A stretch of 48,716 nucleotides of DNA, taken from contig JAUVXR010000021.1 in NCBI GenBank assembly GCA_030603495.1, forward strand, positions 1-48,716, given 5' to 3'. A program made the position numbers and the translations under genes. The notes under the pieces were generated by a model. The model had not been told where the DNA came from. It saw only the letters and a list, made by a program, of their open reading frames with translations, and made no database searches. Positions 42,383-48,716 of the stretch are shown here, one piece after another (positions within the stretch are counted from its first letter, which is position 1; each line of letters opens with the position of its first letter). The DNA comes from a bacterium (GTDB taxonomy: Bacteria > Armatimonadota > Zipacnadia > Zipacnadales > Zipacnadaceae).

Positions 42383-43240
42383 TTATCTAATCCGCAGGTC
42401 GCCCACGCCGGTGACGCCAACGCCCTGGATGCGGGACAGAGTCTGGCCGGGTACCTTCGTGGATATCGGAATATAGACCTCGACATCCAGCGTATTCTTG
42501 TAGCTGGTCTCAAGCTGGGCTACCGCCTGGACTTGGGCCACCGCTGAACTGGGGCCGTTGATGCGCGCGATCCCGATCCGCTTGCCCTCGCCAATGCTCA
42601 GGAGCGGCACGATCTTGTCCTGGTAGGGCTCAGGCGGCTGCCACTCGCCACTCTGTTCCTCCGCCTGTTCCGCGGGCTGCTCGGCCGGCTGCTCTTCTGC
42701 CGGTGGCTGCTCCGCAGGCTGCTCCTCCGCGGGTTGTTCGCCTGCCGGGGTCTCCCATGCCGCATCCACGGTGATCTGCAGGTTTACCGCCCAGATCTCG
42801 GCCAACTCCGCCGCCGTCAAACCCCACCGGTCGGCCTCCTCCTGGTTGACGGTGATCAAGCTGGTCGCCCCGCCTGCTACTACCCAGGCACCATCAACTT
42901 GCTGGGTCTGCACCTGCTCCCCTTGCAGACCGTCGGCCAGGCAGCTGTTGAGCCGATCGGCCACCTGCAGGGCCCGCTGGTAGCCGCTCAGGCCGCCCAG
43001 CGAGGTCTGAACGTGCAGGGGCTGGTTGGCACCCAATACCACTATGCCTTGCTCCTCGCCATCGAGTGTCACTTGCTCCGCCGTGGCGGCCGGACCGCTG
43101 TAGGTCGCGTTCTCGGCGTAAGCCGCCGCCCCCGGGTCGAGCATAGCCCGTAGGGCCGTGCCGCCGTAGAAGGCTACAGCGGCCAGTGCGAGCGTGGCTA
43201 CGCCTGCCGCCAGCCGCCTCGTGAGGATGCGTCCACTCAT
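42383..43240 (-). CDS. exported protein: periplasmic domain, Pro-Glu-Gln linker, shared C-terminal domain
   Basis: 285 residues. An uncleaved anchor or signal (LAAGVATLALAAVAFYGGTA) is followed by a domain at about 60-160: HVQTSLGGLSGYQRALQVAD, ADRWGLTAAELAEIWAVNLQ. From memory this resembles the periplasmic module found before MscS-type channels in cyanobacteria. Residues 160-205 are a low-complexity linker of EEQPAEQP repeats. Residues 209-282 are the domain shared with the next gene: KIVPLLSIGEGKRIGIARI, VAQVQAVAQLE, QGVGVTGVG. AAAGGAGG before the ATG at 43240 is near-perfect. The longer frame to 43735 is an antisense artefact over the nuclease gene. Confidence 0.75.
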   Translation of the reverse strand: MSGRILTRRLAAGVATLALAAVAFYGGTALRAMLDPGAAAYAENATYSGPAATAEQVTLDGEEQGIVVLGANQPLHVQTSLGGLSGYQRALQVADRLNSCLADGLQGEQVQTQQVDGAWVVAGGATSLITVNQEEADRWGLTAAELAEIWAVNLQITVDAAWETPAGEQPAEEQPAEQPPAEEQPAEQPAEQAEEQSGEWQPPEPYQDKIVPLLSIGEGKRIGIARINGPSSAVAQVQAVAQLETSYKNTLDVEVYIPISTKVPGQTLSRIQGVGVTGVGDLRIR

Positions 43241-43430
43241 TGTCTTGACCTCCTTTGTCGCTACGGAATCTGTTTCTCTACTATATATACAACTGACTGG
43301 CCGAATCTCCTCCGTCCAGCTGGCGATTTTCCTGGCGACCTCGCTCGAAATCACCGCGCAGGAGGAACTGCCTACCCCGCCCGCGAATCTACTGGTAAGC
43401 CCATCGCGCCATTCCGGGTAGGACACTGAT

Positions 43431-44540
43431 ATGGCTAAACTGCGCCTGGTACACACCGCAGACGTCCATCTAGGGCATTCCAGCGGGGCCTTTGGCACCG
43501 CTGCTGCCGACCACCGCCGGCGTCTGCTCGAGGCCTTCGAGCGCTGCGTCGCCTGCTGCACCGAGCGTGCCGCGCAGCTCTTTATCACCGCTGGCGATCT
43601 GTTCGATAGCCCGCAGCCCCCCGAGGCCACGGCCCAGCGGGTCCAGGCATCCCTGCGCAAGCTGGCCAGCGGCTCGCCTCCCGTCTCGGTCGTGCTGGCC
43701 CCGGGCACGCACGACCGTCTGGAGGCAGGCAGCATCTACGAGCGCTGGCAAACCGAAGGCCTGCCTCCGGGAGTGCATCTCCTCAGTATTGCCGCGCCGA
43801 CGGTCAACTTTCCGGAATTGGGCGTGACTGTGACCTTCGCCGAGGATGCCAACGAGCTGCGCCGCGACCCCGACGCTCGCTTCAATATCGGTATCATCCA
43901 CGGTTCGGTGCAGATACCTGGCCTGGTGGACGAAGACCACGTTATCGTCACTGAGGACCAGATTGCCACCAGTGGTATGGACTACGTGGCCCTGGGCCAT
44001 TGGCACAGCTTCGGCGACTACTCGCAGGATGACGTGGTAGCGTTATATCCGGGCTCACCGGAAGTTGTGGCACTCGATCAGACGAGCCGGGGCCAGGCAC
44101 TGGTTGTGGACCTGGATGAAGATGGACAAGTCACTTGGGAGCGGGTTACCACCGGTGTTCTCCAGTACGCTGAGCAACAACTCGATCTGGCCGACTTCCG
44201 CAGTGCCGAGGAGATCGCCCAGCAGCTTCTGCAATCCGCCGGCCCCGATACCATACTCGTTGCTCGGCTGACCGGTATCGTCCCCGCTGATCTGGTTGTG
44301 GACCCCGACGAGATCCTGGCACGGGTGGAGAGTCAGTTCTTCCGGATACGTCTGTCTGACGACAGCCACGCCGACTGGGACGAGGCTGCATCGGAGCCAC
44401 TGGGTCTGGTCCCCGGGCGCTTCCGGCAGTTTATGCAGGAACGGTTCGAGGCTGCGGAAAGCGACGAAGAACGACGGAGAATCGAGCAGGCGCGTAGCCT
44501 GGGCCTGGCTCTGCTCGCTGGCCGGGAGGTTCTCCCGTGA
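43431..44540 (+). CDS. SbcD/YhaO-like DNA repair exonuclease (metallophosphoesterase)
   Basis: 369 residues. The calcineurin-like motifs appear in order: HTADVHLGH (D, H), TAGDLFD, APGTHDR, IIHGSVQ and ALGHWHS (GHxH). It belongs to the Mre11/SbcD group and most resembles B. subtilis YhaO. The usual GNHD is GTHD here, replacing the metal-ligand asparagine by threonine. The C-terminal part (about 240-369) would contact the ATPase partner (YADQ-like region and a terminal helix FRQFMQERFEAAESDEERRR). The stop overlaps the GTG of the next gene (GTGA), so the two are translationally coupled, as expected for an Mre11-Rad50-like pair. Confidence 0.87.
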   Translation: MAKLRLVHTADVHLGHSSGAFGTAAADHRRRLLEAFERCVACCTERAAQLFITAGDLFDSPQPPEATAQRVQASLRKLASGSPPVSVVLAPGTHDRLEAGSIYERWQTEGLPPGVHLLSIAAPTVNFPELGVTVTFAEDANELRRDPDARFNIGIIHGSVQIPGLVDEDHVIVTEDQIATSGMDYVALGHWHSFGDYSQDDVVALYPGSPEVVALDQTSRGQALVVDLDEDGQVTWERVTTGVLQYAEQQLDLADFRSAEEIAQQLLQSAGPDTILVARLTGIVPADLVVDPDEILARVESQFFRIRLSDDSHADWDEAASEPLGLVPGRFRQFMQERFEAAESDEERRRIEQARSLGLALLAGREVLP

Positions 44541-46645
44541 TCCTACAGCGGCTCAGCGTGCACGATTTCGCCTGCCTGGGCGATGCCGAATTCGAGTTCG
44601 GCAGCGGCCTCAACATCATTCGCGGCCCCAACGAAGCCGGTAAGTCTACCCTCCAGACCGCCTTCCTTACGCTGTTCTTCGTTAAGGCCAATACCACCAG
44701 CAGGGACTGGCACCGATTCCAGAGCTGGAGTGCCCGCCAGATGTACAGCCTGTCAGCGGACTTTGCAGCCACAGGCCGGCAGTGGCGGCTGACAAAGGAT
44801 TTCGCTGCGAAGAAAGCCTCGCTTGCGGATCTCACCTCCGGCGAGGAGTGGACCGATCACGACCAAGTGCAGGAGAAGCTGGACGAACTGCTCGGCACCG
44901 GCTCCCGGGACGTCTACGAAAGCACCGCTGCCGTTCGCCAGCAGCAGGTGGCCATGCTCGGAGCCAAGGACGAGATAGGGCAGATGCTCCAGCAGGCCAT
45001 TTCCGGCACGCCTGCCGGAGTCAGTGTGCCTGACATTCTCAACAAGCTCGACAAAGCCCTGAGCGACTTGCAGCGGGGCCTGCCCCCTCACCATGCTCCC
45101 AAGAATCCGGGCCCTTTGGTCATCGTCAGGGACCAGATTACGACACTCGAGGGCAGGCTGAACGACCTTGCCCAAGACCGGGATAAGGTCACTGACGCTC
45201 GCCGGCGCTTGCGCGAGGCCGAGGAGGAACTTGAGGAGCTCCAGCCCCGCGTTGAGCAGACTGATGACCTGTTGCAGAGGGGAGAACGGCGCCGCAAGCT
45301 GGAGGAACAGCTCAAGGACATCGAAAGTGCTTGGACCAGTCTGCACGAGCGAGTTGACAAAGCTGAGGGGCTGGCGGGTAAGATTGATGAGATCATCGGT
45401 ACCGAGGTTGGTGAGAAGACCGGAGAGGAGTCGGCCCGAGAAGTCGCGGAGAAAGCGGCGAAGCTTCAGGACGAGGAAAGACAGACCGCTGGCAAGATCG
45501 CTGACATAGACCAGAGGCTGCGCCAGACCGATGAGGCGATGGCTGCGGCCAAAGTCCGGGGTTGGGTCCGGCCGGCCGTAATTGCAGGCGCGGTCTCAAT
45601 CGTCGCTGGTCTCGCCGGTGCGCTGTTCTGGTCGCCGTGGTGCCTGCTGCTGACCGTAGGGGGAGCGGTAGTTGCCGTGGTGGGTCTTGTGCGGCGTGCA
45701 CCCCGAGGCTACACAGCCCTGCTCGAGGAGCGTGGTCACCTTGAGCGTGATTTGGCGGCCGAGCGGGGGAAGCTTCCGAGGCTACGCGAGCAGCTTGCCG
45801 ATCTGCTAAAGACGACGGGCGTAGAGAGTATTGGCGAACTGCGCTCGCTCGCAGATGTGGAGAGCGAGCTGCGCGGCACGTTGGGTTCAGATGCCCTTGA
45901 GGAGCTCAAGCAAGAACTCGCTCAGTCGGCAATGGAGCGCGCCACAATCCAGGAGCAACTCAAATCGCCTAATCTTGCCCACCTCGAGCTCGATCCGCTC
46001 AAGATTGAGGGGCTGCGCAGGCAACTGGTGCGCGACCAGGAGCGCCACAAGTCGCTACAGGGTGATCAGATTCGGACTAGCACCATTCTCAGCACTTCGG
46101 AGTATGACGCCGAAGAGCAGTTGCGCACTCAGGAGCAACTAGAGGCAGCCCAGGAGCGGCAGGCTCGACTGCACGAGAAAGAGACGGTCTACCAGCTTAC
46201 GCAGGAGGTACTTGCTGAGGCCTACCAGCAGACCCTGGCCCACACAACCCAGGCCATCGAGCCGCGCGTAGCTGAGCTGCTCAAGGCTATCACCCAGGGG
46301 CGCTATGAGAGGGTGGGGGTGGCCGAGGACAGCTTTGAGCCGGTGGTCTTCTCACCGGAGAAGAACGGCGAAGCTGAGCCGGGCGACCTCAGTTGTGCCA
46401 CCCGCGAACAACTCTACCTGGCGGCGCGGCTGGCGCTGACTGAGGTGCTCTGGCCCGATGAGAGTCCACCGCTGCTACTCGATGATCCGCTGGTCAACTT
46501 CGACCCCCAGCGCGCCGCCGCCACACTCGAACTGTTAGCTGGCTTCGCCCAGTCGCGCCAGATACTGTACTTCACCTGTTCGTCGCGCTTCGACGAGTAC
46601 GCCGCGCACATCATCGAACTGCCGACGCCAGAATCGGGCGCGTGA
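44537..46645 (+). CDS. YhaN-like SMC/Rad50-type ATPase with membrane hairpin
   Basis: 702 residues. An ABC-ATPase head is split between the N-terminus (Walker A IIRGPNEAGKSTLQ, residues 31-39) and the C-terminus (signature-like ATREQLYLAARLAL, Walker B LLLDDPLVNFDP near 646). Two coiled coils (about 190-330 and 390-580) surround a strongly hydrophobic pair of segments at about 347-390 (AVIAGAVSIVAGLAGALFW, WCLLLTVGGAVVAVVGLV). The Rad50 zinc hook CxxC is absent. B. subtilis YhaN has the same plan, so the tip of the coiled coil is probably anchored in the membrane. It forms a unit with the nuclease gene just upstream. Confidence 0.87.
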   Translation: MILQRLSVHDFACLGDAEFEFGSGLNIIRGPNEAGKSTLQTAFLTLFFVKANTTSRDWHRFQSWSARQMYSLSADFAATGRQWRLTKDFAAKKASLADLTSGEEWTDHDQVQEKLDELLGTGSRDVYESTAAVRQQQVAMLGAKDEIGQMLQQAISGTPAGVSVPDILNKLDKALSDLQRGLPPHHAPKNPGPLVIVRDQITTLEGRLNDLAQDRDKVTDARRRLREAEEELEELQPRVEQTDDLLQRGERRRKLEEQLKDIESAWTSLHERVDKAEGLAGKIDEIIGTEVGEKTGEESAREVAEKAAKLQDEERQTAGKIADIDQRLRQTDEAMAAAKVRGWVRPAVIAGAVSIVAGLAGALFWSPWCLLLTVGGAVVAVVGLVRRAPRGYTALLEERGHLERDLAAERGKLPRLREQLADLLKTTGVESIGELRSLADVESELRGTLGSDALEELKQELAQSAMERATIQEQLKSPNLAHLELDPLKIEGLRRQLVRDQERHKSLQGDQIRTSTILSTSEYDAEEQLRTQEQLEAAQERQARLHEKETVYQLTQEVLAEAYQQTLAHTTQAIEPRVAELLKAITQGRYERVGVAEDSFEPVVFSPEKNGEAEPGDLSCATREQLYLAARLALTEVLWPDESPPLLLDDPLVNFDPQRAAATLELLAGFAQSRQILYFTCSSRFDEYAAHIIELPTPESGA

Positions 46646-46695
46646 GTCTGAGAAGCTCAGCTCGGCAGAGAAACGATTAGGGCGAGGCAGGACTT

Positions 46696-46725
46696 TTGCT
46701 CGCAGCGGTGAACTTGTGCTATACT
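46696..46725 (+). promoter_or_regulatory. promoter with long leader before the small acidic membrane protein
   Basis: TTGCTC (46696-46701), an 18-base spacer and TATACT (46720-46725). About 175 bases separate the start point from the ATG at 46908. The leader holds a CGTAGGTAC direct repeat near 46845-46862 and no open frame of note. Confidence 0.5.
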
Positions 46726-46907
46726 CTGAGGCGGCGAGAAGGTCTGACTGGGTCCTGTGACGAATCTGGGCATTGACTATGGGGTCGAGACGCAAGCTTC
46801 GTAACTCTTCAATGAAGCAGCGCCGGTTGGCCAGGGGACATTCGTAGGTACAGCGTAGGTACGGCAACAGGCGCGTCGGTTCATGTCCTTAATGGGAGGG
46901 ACTGCAA

Positions 46908-47279
46908 ATGGATCAACAGGTTAGCCCTGCTGTGGTTGTTGTCGTGCTGATTCTGGTGGTAGCGATCGTCGTGGCGCTCTACTTCCTGGTGCGTCCCGAG
47001 ACCGAAGAAGGAGCTAGTGGCCTCCCCGCCGCTCCAATCGGAGCCTCGGTTCCCGAAGGTGGGGAAGCGCCGCCCCCTGAAGAGCCGAGCGCCGAGGAGC
47101 CGCCTATCGAAGGCGCCGAGCCGGCGCTAACTGAGGATACCGGCGCTGAGCTCCCTGAGGCCGCCGAGACCACCGAAGCCAAGGCTGAAGAAGCAGCCGT
47201 TACCGGCCCAGCGACCGAGCCCTCGCCGACCGAGGGTTCTGAAACTTCGCCTCAAGAAGCAGTCGAGACCCCCCTCTGA
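46908..47279 (+). CDS. small single-pass membrane protein with acidic Pro/Glu-rich tail
   Basis: 123 residues. One N-terminal membrane helix (VVVVVLILVVAIVVALYFLV) is followed by about 90 residues of low-complexity Pro/Glu/Ala/Thr sequence (APPPEEPSAEEPPIEGAE) with no predicted fold. GGGAGG lies eight bases before the ATG. I do not recognise a family; composition-driven proteins like this occur as membrane tethers or wall-spanning linkers. Confidence 0.6.
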   Translation: MDQQVSPAVVVVVLILVVAIVVALYFLVRPETEEGASGLPAAPIGASVPEGGEAPPPEEPSAEEPPIEGAEPALTEDTGAELPEAAETTEAKAEEAAVTGPATEPSPTEGSETSPQEAVETPL

Positions 47280-47310
47280 AGATACAGCGGACGCGCCAGA
47301 AATAGCGTAG

Positions 47311-47505
47311 TCTCGCCTGGTCCAACGCAGGTGCCACAACAAGGCGCTCATCGGCACTGCCGGCAATATGGCCTGCTTAATCTGGCAGATGCTCACTGAT
47401 GGCCTACGCCACGCTGACCACGACATGGCCACGATCGCCCAGAAACAGTATGAAGAACTGGTCCGACTGCGAACCCGACCCCACGCCGGGCGGTTGACAT
47501 CTTGA
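47311..47505 (+). pseudogene. transposase C-terminal scrap (IS110/IS1111-like)
   Basis: After an in-frame TAG, 64 codons read without a start: LVQRRCHNKALIGTAGNMAC, LIWQMLTDGLRHAD, then a charged helix ATIAQKQYEELVRLRTRP and a TGA. The first part follows the C-terminal pattern of IS110/IS1111 transposases (RRG-x-K-A-x-x-A-x-A-x-x-x-A-x-x-I-W-x-x-L). No catalytic region or ends remain. It fills much of the 382-base gap before the HAD gene. Confidence 0.5.
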
Positions 47506-47534
47506 CGATAAGTAGGAGGAACGGGACCAGGGCA

Positions 47535-47563
47535 CTGACAAGCCGGACAGACTGTGTTATAGT
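47535..47563 (+). promoter_or_regulatory. promoter of the HAD phosphatase gene
   Basis: CTGACA (47535-47540), a 17-base spacer and TATAGT (47558-47563), about 92 bases before the start. Confidence 0.65.
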
Positions 47564-47661
47564 ACCAGTAGATGACGGCCGCAGTCCGGGTTTGGGGAGG
47601 GCGGCCGTACTCTTTGTGAGCGTCGCAATACGAATCGAGGCGATTCCAGCACGGCCACCCC

Positions 47662-48480
47662 ATGAATGCCCCAGTCCGCGACATAAGGTTGGTCGCCGTT
47701 GACCTAGACGGGACGCTGCTGCCCGACAACCATAACACCGCCCCAGAGAACCTCGAGGCGATTCGTCAGGCCGAGGCGCAGGGTGTGGTCGTGGTGATCT
47801 GCACGGGCCGGCCCTATCCTTCAGCTGATGCCGTCGCCACGCGTCTGGGCCTGACCCAAAACCCCATCATCAGCTACAACGGGGCCCTTGTCCGGATGCC
47901 CAACTGCGGCCAGATTCTCTTCTCCCAGCCGGTGCCCGCCGACCTCGCTGCGCAGGTCGTCCGGGACTGCGTCGAGCGGCAGTTGCAGATATTCTATTTC
48001 CTTGACGACGTGATGTATGTGCCCCAACTAAGTGCAGGGGCACGCTTGTACGGATCACGCACTGGCATCAATCCCGTCCCCGCCGGCGACCTGCGCAAGT
48101 TCGCCGGCAGCAGCCCCACGAAGATACTTGTCTTCGCCGGCCCCGAGGTGGTTCGCGAGCTGCGCCCGGAGTTCGAGCGCCGCTATGCCAGCAAGTTGTA
48201 TGTCACCACCTCCATGCCTGAGTACCTGGAATTCCTGCACCCGCAAGTCTCCAAAGGCAACGCCCTGCGCGCGCTGGCTGAGCAGTACGGAGTAGGGATG
48301 AACCAAGTCATGGCGATCGGGGATCTGCTCAATGACCTGCCGATGATTGAGCTGGCCGGTGTTGGGGTTGCTGTTGCCCACGCCGAGGAGACCCTGAAGG
48401 CGCGCGCCGATTACGTCACCACCAGCTCTGAGCAGGCCGTCGCCGAAGCTATCAAGCGATTTGTCCTCAAGGTTTCCTGA
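47662..48480 (+). CDS. Cof-type HAD-superfamily phosphatase
   Basis: 272 residues of the Cof/HAD-IIB group: motif I VAVDLDGTLLPDN (nucleophile D), motif II VVICTGRPYPSADAV (T), the lysine of motif III in VSKGNALRAL, and motif IV MAIGDLLNDLPMIELAGVGV (D...D). The cap region (about 85-190) is the Cof C2 type. Relatives dephosphorylate sugar phosphates, FMN, PLP or HMP-PP, and the substrate here is unknown. The ATG at 47662 has no clear ribosome binding site. A hairpin with a T-run follows the stop. Confidence 0.88.
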   Translation: MNAPVRDIRLVAVDLDGTLLPDNHNTAPENLEAIRQAEAQGVVVVICTGRPYPSADAVATRLGLTQNPIISYNGALVRMPNCGQILFSQPVPADLAAQVVRDCVERQLQIFYFLDDVMYVPQLSAGARLYGSRTGINPVPAGDLRKFAGSSPTKILVFAGPEVVRELRPEFERRYASKLYVTTSMPEYLEFLHPQVSKGNALRALAEQYGVGMNQVMAIGDLLNDLPMIELAGVGVAVAHAEETLKARADYVTTSSEQAVAEAIKRFVLKVS

Positions 48481-48484
48481 GTCT

Positions 48485-48512
48485 GGGGTTAACACCCCCT
48501 GCCATTCTTTTT
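48485..48512 (+). terminator. weak terminator after the HAD gene
   Basis: GGGGT (48485-48489), TAAC, ACCCC (48494-48498), then a run of five Ts at 48508-48512. The stem is short and the T-run is set back. Confidence 0.45.
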
Positions 48513-48527
48513 GTTTGGCCGCGATTG

Positions 48528-48556
48528 TTGCAAAGCTCCCCCAAGTGTGGTAAACT
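48528..48556 (+). promoter_or_regulatory. promoter at the right edge
   Basis: TTGCAA (48528-48533), a 17-base spacer and TAAACT (48551-48556). The 160 bases after it to the window end contain no convincing coding start, so the gene or RNA it drives lies at or beyond the edge. Confidence 0.55.
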
Positions 48557-48716
48557 ACGGGACACCAACTAGACAACACTCTACGAAACCGCGAAGCCAA
48601 TAAGCAGGCTCACCAGCTACTACACCACGAAGTTGCACCAACCACGACCCACAACAGTATGCCAGTGATCTGGGCACAGTGCTTGACTGCGTAGGGAGGG
48701 GCCTGGGCCCTGGGTG

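Noticed and set aside
42383-43735. 450-codon frame as one protein
   Set aside because: The first 165 codons are antisense to the nuclease gene; the ATG at 43240 with AAAGGAGG starts a normal signal-anchored protein.

Overview
The window is about 60% GC by eye and looks like the chromosome of an uncultured free-living bacterium. It carries mostly housekeeping genes with a thin layer of accessory and decayed DNA. Lipoproteins, an M48 protease with TPRs, a parvulin-type foldase lipoprotein and a GspG-type pseudopilin suggest a two-membrane or otherwise complex envelope. A DUF4838 gene, an MtaA/CmuA-like uroporphyrinogen-decarboxylase-family protein, a very large BcrAD/BadF activase, a mazG-rqcP pair and many short intergenic palindromes would fit Armatimonadota or a neighbouring lineage. 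No rRNA or phylogenetic computation backs this, so treat the lineage as a guess. There is no CRISPR array, no prophage and no intact transposon.

Layout. 95-2148 (-): a broken DUF4838 gene. 2211-2301: tRNA-Ser(UGA). 2339-4175 (-): mtaB and rpmB. 4267-11739 (+): a DUF1385 membrane protein, argS, a 1405-residue double activase and a lone pseudopilin. 11736-19663 (-): an APH-fold kinase, a universal stress protein, a UroD-like protein, ruvB, two unknown membrane proteins, a HEAT-TPR-TM-ankyrin protein, then ruvA and ruvC. 19864-25877: an M48 lipoprotein (+), a degenerate acetyl-xylan-esterase-like protein (-), a PQQ-type propeller and an MFS transporter (+). 26011-27985 (-): SPFH and NfeD membrane proteins and NikR. 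28140-35198 (+): parvulin lipoprotein, mazG, rqcP, ppdK, eno and an FtsB/DivIC-like protein. 35075-37776 (-): a lipoprotein remnant and a Wzz/BY tyrosine kinase. 38085-40461 (+): homocysteine methyltransferase, gcvH and lipM. 40474-43240 (-): an RHS scrap, a lipoprotein, and two secreted proteins sharing a C-terminal domain. 43431-48480 (+): an SbcD/YhaO-SbcC/YhaN pair, a small acidic membrane protein, a transposase scrap and a HAD phosphatase.

How the genes fit together. RuvA, RuvB and RuvC form the Holliday-junction machine although ruvB lies about 3 kb downstream of ruvCA. PpdK and enolase are adjacent and both act on phosphoenolpyruvate. LipM should octanoylate the neighbouring GcvH. mazG-rqcP, SPFH-NfeD and YhaO-YhaN are recurrent two-gene units. 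A consensus-like -35/-10 promoter, nearly always with a 17-base spacer, can be read in front of many transcription units, so the main sigma factor reads E. coli-like signals.

The points most worth a second look are the tandem secreted proteins with a shared, unrecognised domain (41900-43240), the HEAT-TPR-TM-ankyrin fusion whose 3' end lies in an intergenic repeat, the ten-tyrosine tract of the BY kinase, the activase with no partner dehydratase, the esterase-like protein without a nucleophile serine, and several reading-frame disruptions that may be real decay or assembly errors.
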